From an uncultured Candidatus Saccharibacteria bacterium (GTDB lineage Bacteria; Patescibacteriota; Saccharimonadia; Saccharimonadales; Saccharimonadaceae), in the NCBI GenBank assembly GCA_938049075.1, contig CALICZ010000073.1, positions 1 through 5,858 on the forward strand: a stretch of DNA of 5,858 nucleotides. The letters are read 5' to 3'. Both the position numbers and the translations under genes were made by a program. Positions within the stretch are counted from its first letter, which is position 1. The number at the start of each line of letters is the position of its first letter. Below, piece by piece: positions 1-5,811 of the stretch. Below the pieces are notes generated by a model, which saw nothing but the letters and a program-made list of their open reading frames with translations, ran no database searches and was not told where the DNA came from.

Positions 1-67
1 CCAGCAGCGCTGCAGTGAGGCTACTATCCACCCCACCACTCATCCCAACAAAGACACGCTGTGTCAT
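1..67 (-). CDS. mnmA: tRNA-specific 2-thiouridylase MnmA, N-terminal fragment (runs off left edge)
   Basis: Only the first 22 codons are present. The peptide has a short beta strand (RVFVGM) followed by SGGVDSS at residues 10-16, the PP-loop that binds ATP in MnmA and related ATP pyrophosphatases. MnmA adenylates C2 of uridine 34 in tRNAs for Glu, Gln and Lys and replaces the oxygen with sulfur supplied by a cysteine desulfurase. The ATG at 67-65 overlaps the stop of the preceding YdcF-type gene as ATGA, and a weak AAGG lies about 10 bases upstream, so translation is probably coupled. A cysteine desulfurase two genes upstream fits the sulfur-donor role. Other PP-loop enzymes (ThiI, TtcA, GMP synthase, argininosuccinate synthase) share this motif, but the start immediately before an FVGMSGGVDSS segment and the desulfurase neighbour favour MnmA. 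The catalytic cysteines lie outside the window. Confidence 0.85.
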   Translation of the reverse strand, partial: MTQRVFVGMSGGVDSSLTAALL

Positions 68-669
68 GATTGCACCGCCTTGAACCAGCCAATCTTCACC
101 AACTCTTCGATCGTCAGCTGCCAACCACTTGGCGTAAGCCACCAGGTATCCGACCATTGTTTGTCTGTGGCTACGGGATGGCTGCGCATGGTGATATGCG
201 GTACATACTGGCCAAACTCCAGTGCAACGCGGCGCGAGTGGTAGGCACTGGTGACGAGGATAATCGAGTCGATATTCTTTTGGCGGAGGAGCTGGCCCGT
301 TTTTTTGGCATTTTGGCGAGTAGTTTCGCTTAGTTCCTCAGTGAGAATGGCACGGTCGGGCACACCGGCCGCCACAGCTTGGCGGCGCATTGCCTCAGCA
401 TTGCTGGGGCCAGTCTTATCGGCGGCAGCACCTGAGAAGACGATGAAGCGTGCCCAGCCATTTTGGTAGAGGCGAATCGCTTCGGCGGTGCGGGCCTGGG
501 TATCGCCACCACTCACTGCCACAATGGCATCAGCAGCGTGGCACTGCTCAGCACTGCTCGGGGCTGCTTGGCACGTGGCAAGGTCGTCGCGCGTCAGCCA
601 GCGCCCACCAAGCCACACAAGGAGCATCAGGGCGATAAATATCCCGGCAAGCCAGCGTAATAATTTCAT
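64..669 (-). CDS. YdcF/SanA-like DUF218 family protein, membrane-anchored
   Basis: This 201-residue protein has one N-terminal hydrophobic segment (about residues 4-22) after a short basic start, followed by a soluble DUF218/YdcF-type domain. The domain shows the expected landmarks: ADAIVAVSGGD (46-56), a SG pair at 79-80 in IVFSGAA, an S-x-T-T-R-x-N-A block (114-121) and VTSAYHSRR (139-147). Family members include E. coli YdcF, which binds S-adenosylmethionine in vitro, and SanA, linked to envelope barrier function; the reaction is not established. The catalytic domain probably faces outside the cytoplasmic membrane. Cysteines 33 and 43 flank a short linker just after the membrane segment and could form a disulfide. 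I chose the ATG at 669 over an upstream in-frame ATG at 741 because it has AAGGGGG seven bases ahead, overlaps the desulfurase stop as ATGA and starts directly at the membrane anchor. Its stop overlaps the mnmA start by four bases. Confidence 0.85.
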   Translation of the reverse strand: MKLLRWLAGIFIALMLLVWLGGRWLTRDDLATCQAAPSSAEQCHAADAIVAVSGGDTQARTAEAIRLYQNGWARFIVFSGAAADKTGPSNAEAMRRQAVAAGVPDRAILTEELSETTRQNAKKTGQLLRQKNIDSIILVTSAYHSRRVALEFGQYVPHITMRSHPVATDKQWSDTWWLTPSGWQLTIEELVKIGWFKAVQS

Positions 670-1829
670 CGCCGCGCCCCCTTCATCCGCTCCTGCTCGT
701 GCTGCACCGCTGCAATAATGCACTGCGCCGCACGTTGGCAATTCTCCTCGGTCGAGAGCCGTCCCAGGCTAATGCGTAGACTTCCGTCGGCTACCTCTGG
801 CGGCAGGCCAATCGCCGTCAGGACATGGCTGCGCAGCCCTTTATTGGCCGCACAGGCGCTGCCAGTTGCCACGAGCACACCATCGCGCTCAAGTAAGAAA
901 ATGAGCCGCTCGGCATCCACCCCCGGGAACGAGATGTGTAGATGACCCGCCAAGCGATGCTTCATATCACCCGAGACAACTGCCGCAGGGATGTGCTTGC
1001 ACAGAGTTTGCTGCATGCTATTACGCAGACGCTCAAGGCGCTGCGCCTCGGATTTGCGATGTGCCTGGGCAAGCTCCAGCGCCGTTGCAAAGCCGACCGC
1101 ACCAGCCACATTCTCCGTCCCGCTGCGCAGGCCACGCTCTTGCCCGCCACCAACAATGAGTGGATCAAGCCGCACCTGGCTGGCTAGCCACAAAAGGCCA
1201 ACTTGCTTGGGGCCATATATCTTGCCTGCATTGAGCGTCAGTGCATCCACGCCAAGGCGCGCCACATTAATATCGAGCTGGCCCGCCCCCTGCGAAGCAT
1301 CACTGTGGAGGTAGAGCGGCGTTGACTCACCTGCTTCGCGTCGTCGCTGGCGCTCACGGGCTACCACTGCGGCAATTGCCCGCAGTGGCTGAATCGTTCC
1401 CAGCTCATTATTAGCCAAGGCAACACTCACCAGCACTGTCTCTGGGCGAATCGCCCCAGCAATCACCTCGGGCGTTACCACACCCTTTGGGTTAGCTTTC
1501 ACCACTGTCACATCATGCTGGCGCGCTGCTGCCAGGACGGCGTGGTGCTCTATATTTGCCGTTACCACATGGCCGTGTACGCCAGCAAACATAAGGTTAA
1601 TCGACTCTGTTGCACCAGCCGTCATAATAATTTCATCTGGCTTGCCGCCCAGCGCCACCGCAAGACGGTGCTTTGCCTGGCGATAGGCCTGCCGCACCGC
1701 TACTGCTGGCGCATAGGGGCTAGACGGGTTAAAAAACTGCTCTGCAAAGTAGGGCTGCATCGCCGTCAAAACACGGTCATCCATCGGCGTGGCCGCTGCG
1801 TGGTCACAATATATCATCTCTGGTTTCAC
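666..1829 (-). CDS. Cysteine desulfurase (IscS/NifS family), probable sulfur donor for MnmA
   Basis: This 387-residue PLP enzyme removes sulfur from cysteine, giving alanine and an enzyme persulfide for tRNA thiolation or Fe-S clusters. The fold markers are in order: IYCDHAAATP near the start, TAGATESINL (70-79), EHHAV (94-98), NNELG (140-144), HSDASQ (175-180), the Schiff-base lysine K203 in GKIYGP, GGGQERGLRSGTEN (227-240) and the sulfur-accepting cysteine C326 in TGSACAANKG. Length and motifs fit the group I IscS/NifS branch. The usual S-x-H before the PLP lysine reads N200-A-G202, which would alter phosphate-cup contacts; I recall similar NGGK forms in Patescibacteria. No iscU is adjacent, and mnmA is two genes downstream, as with the B. 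subtilis YrvO-MnmA pair, so tRNA thiolation is the likely main job. The start is uncertain: the frame begins with GTG at 1829, but ATG at 1817 gives the typical MIYCDHAA start with GGAG 11 bases upstream. Confidence 0.95.
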   Translation of the reverse strand: MKPEMIYCDHAAATPMDDRVLTAMQPYFAEQFFNPSSPYAPAVAVRQAYRQAKHRLAVALGGKPDEIIMTAGATESINLMFAGVHGHVVTANIEHHAVLAAARQHDVTVVKANPKGVVTPEVIAGAIRPETVLVSVALANNELGTIQPLRAIAAVVARERQRRREAGESTPLYLHSDASQGAGQLDINVARLGVDALTLNAGKIYGPKQVGLLWLASQVRLDPLIVGGGQERGLRSGTENVAGAVGFATALELAQAHRKSEAQRLERLRNSMQQTLCKHIPAAVVSGDMKHRLAGHLHISFPGVDAERLIFLLERDGVLVATGSACAANKGLRSHVLTAIGLPPEVADGSLRISLGRLSTEENCQRAAQCIIAAVQHEQERMKGARR

Positions 1830-1836
1830 TCCAATT

Positions 1837-1845
1837 AGTATAGCA
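1837..1845 (-). promoter_or_regulatory. Extended -10 promoter element upstream of the cysteine desulfurase
   Basis: On the minus strand the sequence reads TGC TATACT, an extended -10 (TGn plus a 5 of 6 match to TATAAT), just after the stop codon of the 145-aa hypothetical gene. Only a weak -35 candidate (TTCGCC, about 17 bases upstream) is visible, which is acceptable for an extended -10 promoter. Seven bases separate the element from the GTG at 1829, so a transcript would begin almost on that codon. It matches the element before metG in 8 of 9 bases. It could give the desulfurase, ydcF-like and mnmA genes their own transcription unit. Assignment rests on pattern alone. Confidence 0.5.
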
Positions 1846-1847
1846 CT

Positions 1848-2285
1848 CTAGTCCGGATCGGCGAAACGCTGGCCAGTATTGGGGTCAACGCGGTAAATCT
1901 CACGTGCTACCCGCTCATAATAAAGGCGCGTTGCCATGACGAAATTACGGAGTTCATCACCGGTCAGATAGCTGTAGCGAGCACCCTCTTGTGCTTTGAG
2001 GATGCCTTGGTCGTTAATCTCGTAGCGGATGGTATTGGTCTGGATGTGGCGCTTCTCGTCTGTCCACTCTTCGTGCCAGATCCAGGTTTTTTCGTCTAAA
2101 CAAAAGAATTCGCGGTGCCGCCCCTTCTCGACTGGGCCAAATAGCTCCGCCCCAATCTCACTCTCGAGCGTGATGAGCTCGCGCTCAGTATAGCGTTTAA
2201 ACGGCCGCTTCTTCGACTTACCAACGCTGGTATCGCCCGCCAGCAGCGCATAGGCCTTGCCAAGGAGTGAGCTTGGCTTTTTCAC
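1848..2285 (-). CDS. Conserved hypothetical protein, 145 aa, possibly Saccharibacteria-specific
   Basis: I do not recognise a named family. The 145-residue product is soluble, with no signal peptide or membrane segment. Residues 1-31 are basic (KKPSS, KSKKRPFKR), followed by a charged helix-like stretch (33-47) and then a core REFFCLDEKTWIWHEEW (58-74) rich in aromatics and acids. A beta-like stretch (84-106) and a C-terminal helix (108-131, TGDELRNFVMATRLYYERV) complete it. The aromatic core resembles a small conserved hypothetical protein I associate with Saccharibacteria, but I cannot verify that here. Translation starts with GTG at 2285-2283, sharing one base with the TAG stop of the previous gene (TAGTG); a GGGAGG lies 11 bases upstream. 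The overlap implies coupled expression with the 215-aa gene and perhaps a shared task. The basic tail could contact nucleic acid, but that is a guess. Confidence 0.8.
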   Translation of the reverse strand: MKKPSSLLGKAYALLAGDTSVGKSKKRPFKRYTERELITLESEIGAELFGPVEKGRHREFFCLDEKTWIWHEEWTDEKRHIQTNTIRYEINDQGILKAQEGARYSYLTGDELRNFVMATRLYYERVAREIYRVDPNTGQRFADPD

Positions 2286-2932
2286 TAGGCAACACGCCTC
2301 CCGGAGTAATAACCGCTATGAGGAGATGGAGCTGTAGCTGTAGCTGCACTACGATGTGCTCGTCTTGCTGCGTACTGTGATAGATCTACCACATTACTAC
2401 TATCGCCGTTCCCATTTGATGGATAATTTTGCCTTTCTGAATATGGCGATGCTGGCCCACTACGTGCGTTGTCGTCACTACCTTCATCACTACCATTAAT
2501 TGCAGCATTCCATTTGGCCGGGTCAAAACCACCGTTCAGCGTTCCAGGGTTACCATAGCCTAGAACATGAGCCGCGTCTTCTGCCTCTCCTGTTAGATGA
2601 TCCTCCGCTCTATTACTTCCTCTCGTCGCGAGAACATACTTACGCATCTTCAATACAAGGCCTGTAACGCCTTTGGCGTACTCCTCAGGAGAAATAGGCT
2701 GGACTTTCTTCTCGCCCACTAGGTCGTCTGCGTCGCCATCATATATCTTTGCTACCCGAGCAAGCTCTTCTTTGACGCGGGCAGCCTTCTCGAGCCGTTT
2801 AAGATCCTCATACGACATGATACCAGAGCGACTCTCATCGCCTTGGGGTTTTGACTCCTGTGTCACACCGCCCTTATGTGTGGGCTGTTGTTGTCGTGTG
2901 TGATCTATCGAAAAGAAACTCTCACCGCTCAT
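2285..2932 (-). CDS. Hypothetical protein, 215 aa, ordered N-terminal half and low-complexity tail
   Basis: I do not recognise this protein. Residues 1-37 are polar (Q, S, T, G rich). Residues 39-64 form a charged helix (SYEDLKRLEKAARVKEELARV) that could be a short coiled coil. Residues 78-145 look folded (EEYAKGVTGLVLKMRKYVLATR, then GYGNPGTLNGGFDPAKW). From about 146 to the end the chain is low complexity, rich in S, G, N, D and then A, R and P, ending RRVA, and is probably disordered. There is no signal peptide or membrane span. The ATG at 2932 overlaps the tatD stop as ATGA, with AAAGG 11 bases upstream; a second ATG at 2818 (residue 39) starts the helical part but lacks a good ribosome site. 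G+C in the tail-coding part is about 47%, below the desulfurase gene. The gene shares one base with the following 145-aa gene, so the two are probably co-translated. Confidence 0.75.
   Translation of the reverse strand: MSGESFFSIDHTRQQQPTHKGGVTQESKPQGDESRSGIMSYEDLKRLEKAARVKEELARVAKIYDGDADDLVGEKKVQPISPEEYAKGVTGLVLKMRKYVLATRGSNRAEDHLTGEAEDAAHVLGYGNPGTLNGGFDPAKWNAAINGSDEGSDDNARSGPASPYSERQNYPSNGNGDSSNVVDLSQYAARRAHRSAATATAPSPHSGYYSGRRVA
2297..2302 (-). promoter_or_regulatory. Ribosome binding site for the GTG-started 145-aa gene
   Basis: The minus strand reads GGGAGG, ending 11 bases before the GTG at 2285. It lies inside the last codons of the upstream 215-aa gene. It supports the GTG start, since no ATG occurs in this frame until well into the conserved region. 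Confidence 0.6.
2331..2346. repeat. Short tandem hexamer (gctgta, about 2.7 copies)
   Basis: The plus strand reads gctgtagctgtagctg. It encodes an alternating Ala-Thr stretch (AATATA) near residues 196-201 of the 215-aa hypothetical protein. A repeat this short could be chance or slippage in a poorly constrained tail; a whole-unit length change would keep the frame. Confidence 0.45.
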
Positions 2933-3777
2933 ATATGAAATAACCTTTGTACATTTGCCGTTGTGGTGGTGGCGATGCGCGCGATAGGCAAACCTTTCTT
3001 AGCTGCTTGGTCGCGGGCTACCTCCTCCACATAAGCCGGTAGGTTGATTCTACCACGGAAGGGTACCGGAGTCAAGAAGGGGGCATCGGTCTCGAGCAGT
3101 ATGGCATCGAGTGGGAGATCGGTATAGAGCTGCTGCTGAGCACTGTCTTTTGTGAAGGTGCTGATGCCATTGACGCCAATAAATAAGCCGCGAGCACGGC
3201 CCTGCTCAAGCTGCGCCTGAGTATCGGTAAAGCTGTGCAGAACGCCGCGCACTGGCTGGGCATCGTAGATAGGCCAAAAGTCCTGCCATACTGCACCATG
3301 AGCTTGCTTCTCGTCGCGCACGTGGAAGCTAACGGGCAGCTGGAACTCCGCCGCGAGCTGCAACTGCGCCCGGAGGCATTGCTGCTGCGCTGGGCGGGCG
3401 CTATTGTCATAAAAATAATCCAGGCCAATCTCCCCTACCCCCACAATGACGGGCCGACCCTGCCGCAGTGGCTGCTCAGCGAGAAGCTCGCGGATGGCGG
3501 CAATGCCTGCCTCACCTGCTGCTTCAGCATCATGGGGATGAATACCCACCGCTGCATAGCAGTGGTCGTGCGCCAGGGCAAACTGCACTGCCTGGCGCGA
3601 GCTATGCACATCTGTCCCGACGCAGATCATAGCAATGCCAGCCTGAACCACCTGCTGATAGGCTGCCTCGCGCGTTGCATCGTCGTAGAACTCGCTATCG
3701 TGCAGGTGGCAATGCGAGTCGATGAGGCGCGGCATGAGTGGCGTGCTGCTGTGAGTATGTGTTGTATCACTTGCCAT
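2929..3777 (-). CDS. tatD: TatD family metal-dependent hydrolase / deoxyribonuclease
   Basis: This 282-residue protein belongs to the TatD branch of the amidohydrolase TIM-barrel superfamily. The metal ligands are all visible: H22 and H24 in DSHCHLHD, E116 in GEIGLDYFYD, H152 in SFHVRDE, H181 in LHSFTD and D231 in ETDAPFLTP. The cofactor-binding C-terminal segment (FRGRINLPAYV, 240-250) and the length also match the family. TatD enzymes are cytoplasmic 3'-5' exonucleases acting on single-stranded DNA or RNA, with proposed roles in DNA repair and D-aminoacyl-tRNA deacylation in some lineages; the substrate here is unknown. The ATG at 3777 has AAAGGA seven bases upstream, so it is preferred over the family-like internal start MPRLIDSHCHL at 3735, which lacks one. 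This leaves a polar 14-residue extension (MASDTTHTHSSTPL). It follows metG by 16 bases, the arrangement seen for metS and yabD in B. subtilis, and its stop overlaps the next gene as ATGA. Confidence 0.95.
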   Translation of the reverse strand: MASDTTHTHSSTPLMPRLIDSHCHLHDSEFYDDATREAAYQQVVQAGIAMICVGTDVHSSRQAVQFALAHDHCYAAVGIHPHDAEAAGEAGIAAIRELLAEQPLRQGRPVIVGVGEIGLDYFYDNSARPAQQQCLRAQLQLAAEFQLPVSFHVRDEKQAHGAVWQDFWPIYDAQPVRGVLHSFTDTQAQLEQGRARGLFIGVNGISTFTKDSAQQQLYTDLPLDAILLETDAPFLTPVPFRGRINLPAYVEEVARDQAAKKGLPIARIATTTTANVQRLFHI

Positions 3778-3784
3778 TGCTTAG

Positions 3785-3790
3785 TCCTTT
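3785..3790 (-). promoter_or_regulatory. Ribosome binding site that fixes the tatD start
   Basis: The minus strand reads AAAGGA seven bases before the ATG at 3777, in the short gap after the metG TAA stop. It is among the best-spaced Shine-Dalgarno sequences in the window and decides between the ATG at 3777 and the internal ATG at 3735. Confidence 0.8.
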
Positions 3791-3793
3791 TGC

Positions 3794-5289
3794 TTACTGA
3801 GTTGCGCGAGCTCGTGGGTCGGGAGTGTGAATGTAGCGCTTCGGGAACAGTGGTGGGGCGTCTGTTGGCACGACGCCAGTGCCAAAGATAGTGTGGATAG
3901 CCTGAGCGGTAGCCGGCATGAAGGGCACGAGCTCATCGGCAATCTGCAGCAAAGTACTGGCCGCATAGGCTAAGACTTCGCTCAGGTGTGACTCGGCATC
4001 GTGGTCGGTGGCACGGCGCTTGGCGATCTCCCATGGCTTGACCCGCTCAAGGTATTGGTTGAGGCTGCGGACGGAGCTCCATACTTCATCGAGTGCTTTG
4101 TCAAACTCCAGTCGCTGCATCATATCGCGGTAGATGGTCATATCGTGCTCGGCTTGTGGCGCATCGCCAATCACTCCTGCTTGGTAGCGCGTCAGCATGG
4201 CGGCCACCCGCTGCACGAGGTTACCAAGGTCATTACCGAGCTCACCGTTGTATGCCTTCTCAAACTTCTCCCAGGTAAAGTCGCCGTCGTCTTGGGTAGG
4301 AATATGGCGAGCAAAGAAGTAACGGAAGGCATCAGCCCCATAGCTTTGGATAATCTCCATTGGGTCGACCACATTGCCGACTGTCTTGCTCATCTTACTA
4401 CCCCCAACATGGACAAAGCCGTGGACGAGCAGCGTCTTCGGTAGTGGGAGGTCGAGCCCGAGCAACATAGCTGGCCAGATTCCCGCGTGGAAGCGCAAGA
4501 TATCCTTGCAATGACTTGCACATCAGCCGGCCAATATGCCTGCCACTCGGCCCTGTCCGGATAGCCCAGCACTGTGATGTAATTGGCTAAGGCATCGAGC
4601 CAGACGTACATCACTTGGCTGTCGTCGCCTGGCACTGGCACGCCCCAGCTCAGTGTCTTACGCGGGCGGCTAATCGAGACATCCTGGACACCATTTTTGA
4701 TAAGCTCGAGGAACTCATTTTTGCGGAACTCAGGTACGATTTTCATCCGGCCTTCAGTAATAGCTTGGCGAATCTGCTCGGTAAAGGCACTCGCTTTGAG
4801 GTAGTAGTTCTCCTCTGAGACGCGCTCATACGGCGTTTGGTGGTCGGGGCAGATACCACCCGTCTCGTGGACTTCCTTGTCGGTAAAGAACGCCTCGTGC
4901 CCCACACAGTACCAGCCCTCGTAGGTATGCTTGTAGATCAGCCCTGCCTGAGCAAGCCGCTGCCAGATGTACTGCACTGCTGCAACGTGGTGTGGGTCAG
5001 TCGTGCGGATAAAGTCGGTGTATTCTGCGCCAACTGCCTCCATCAAGACCTTGAAGTTGCCATACATGCTGTCCACATAGCTCTGCGGGTCGAGCCCATT
5101 CGCCTGAGCCTTGGCAGCGATTTTATTGCCGTGTTCGTCTGTGCCAACTTGAAAGCGTACCTCGTGGCCATTTTGCCTCTGATAGCGCGCCCAGATGTCG
5201 GCCAGGAGATAGTCGAGCGCATTGCCAATATGCGGCTTACCGTTGACATAAGGAATAGCAGTGGTGATGTAGGCGTGTTGTTTGGTCAT
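3794..5289 (-). CDS. metG: Methionyl-tRNA synthetase, interrupted by a single-base frameshift
   Basis: MetRS joins methionine to tRNA-Met, including the initiator. Codons from 5289 give residues 1-260; after a missing base near 4509 the other frame continues to the TAA at 3796-3794, for 498 residues when repaired. Visible are AYITTAIPYVNGKPHIGN (6-23, HIGH signature as HIGN), DEHGNK (51-56), a zinc-knuckle region C128-V-G-H131 and C147-P-D-H150, WLDAL (230-234), GGSKMSKT (296-303, KMSKS signature as KMSKT), YNGELGND (347-354) and KPW (418-420) of the helical anticodon-binding domain. It ends shortly after LFPK with no C-terminal tRBD/Trbp111 dimer domain, so it is the short form of about 500 residues. 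Unrepaired, the first frame reads 39 unrelated residues to a stop at 4390. MetRS is essential, so an assembly error or a strain-level mutation is likelier than fixed loss. The gene starts 6 bases after a TATAAT and has no Shine-Dalgarno. Confidence 0.95.
4502..4512 (-). other. Frameshift site in metG (one G apparently missing)
   Basis: The minus strand reads ATTGCAAGGAT. Adding one G (ATTGGCAAGGAT) gives V-I-G-K-D-I-L-R-F-H, the expected MetRS segment, and joins the two reading frames without other change. Without it the first frame gives V-I-A-R-I-S-C-A-S-T, unlike any MetRS. The site is not a homopolymer of three or more and shows no slippery heptamer, so programmed frameshifting is unlikely. 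Confidence 0.9.
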
Positions 5290-5295
5290 AGGGGT

Positions 5296-5325
5296 ATTAT
5301 AGCATGGGGCGAGTTAGGGTGTCTT
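5296..5325 (-). promoter_or_regulatory. metG promoter with perfect extended -10; probable leaderless start
   Basis: The minus strand holds TGC TATAAT at 5304-5296, a consensus -10 with the TGn extension. A partial -35, AAGACA (4 of 6 matches to TTGACA), lies at 5325-5320 with an 18-base spacer and overlaps the last codons of the upstream gene. Only ACCCCT separates the -10 from the metG ATG at 5289, so a start seven bases after the -10 would fall on the A of the ATG. No Shine-Dalgarno is present. Basis: visible sequence plus the sigma-70 consensus; the leaderless reading is inference. Confidence 0.7.
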
Positions 5326-5811
5326 GGGCTGCTGCCGCTTGGCGATATCAATTGACGCATCAAGCTGATCCGCACGCTGTACAAGGGTGATTGTATCGCC
5401 CATGTCAGTTCTCCAAGTGGTTGAGATACGTATATCCTCCGTGATATGTTCAATCTCACCTATATTATCACCATCGACTGGTTCACCCCACGCTGCGCGC
5501 CCAGCCTGCGCGTAGCAACGATAAAGGCCAAGACAATCCATGACGGGTAACTGACTTGCAAAACATATCGTTACCTGAGTGACAGTACCCTTATGACTAG
5601 ACACTTGCATCGACAGCGCCCCATCATGATACCACCGTACCGCCTTCATATGGGGCATTATGCTCATTATCCGCCAGCCCTGCTGTCGCATCGCGTCATC
5701 AAACTGCTCCATGGATAGCGGCCACACCTGGCTCAAAATACGATTGACTCGAGCAGTATATTGCTCTGGGGTGGGATATACCTGCATCTTGGCATCGAAC
5801 TGCTTTTTCAT
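5314..5811 (-). CDS. Hypothetical protein, 165 aa or longer; possibly 5'-truncated by the window
   Basis: I do not recognise this protein. The part from the ATG at 5811 is soluble, without a signal peptide or membrane span. A helical N-terminus (PTPEQYTARVNRILSQVWPLSMEQFDDAMRQQGW) is followed by alternating hydrophobic segments typical of beta strands (WRIMSIM, AVRWYHDG, LSMQVSS, TQVTICF), a CLGLYRCY segment with two cysteines, an acidic loop (VDGDNIGEIEHITED) and a further strand pair with WRTDMGDTITLVQR, suggesting a small alpha/beta domain. The start is unsure: no Shine-Dalgarno precedes 5811, and the frame stays open to the right edge. Alternatively ATG at 5811 begins within an ATGA overlap with another open frame, like other junctions here. 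The TAA at 5316-5314 is followed by the metG promoter, so the gene probably ends the preceding transcription unit. Confidence 0.65.
   Translation of the reverse strand: MKKQFDAKMQVYPTPEQYTARVNRILSQVWPLSMEQFDDAMRQQGWRIMSIMPHMKAVRWYHDGALSMQVSSHKGTVTQVTICFASQLPVMDCLGLYRCYAQAGRAAWGEPVDGDNIGEIEHITEDIRISTTWRTDMGDTITLVQRADQLDASIDIAKRQQPKTP

Noticed and set aside
670..741. Upstream extension of the ydcF-like gene to an ATG at 741
   Set aside because: It would overlap the desulfurase C-terminus by 76 bases and put a non-hydrophobic peptide before the membrane anchor; the ATG at 669 has a well-spaced AAGGGGG and the ATGA junction.
3235..3891. A 218-codon plus-strand open frame opposite tatD and the end of metG
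   Set aside because: It is antisense to tatD, whose full set of catalytic residues is clear, and its own translation shows no recognisable motif. High G+C and codon bias readily give long antisense frames.
4001..4444. A 147-codon plus-strand open frame opposite the metG 3' half
   Set aside because: Shadow of the MetRS frame on the other strand; no independent support.
4390..4509. The 39-residue out-of-frame tail of the first metG frame as a genuine alternative C-terminus
   Set aside because: It resembles no MetRS and overlaps the true continuation in the other frame; it is the product of the missing base.
4502..4512. Programmed ribosomal frameshifting in metG
   Set aside because: No slippery heptamer or obvious downstream stimulatory structure is visible, and MetRS is not known to use frameshifting.
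4837..5355. A 172-codon plus-strand open frame opposite the metG 5' region
   Set aside because: It mirrors the MetRS coding frame and would run over the metG promoter; no motif or ribosome site supports it.
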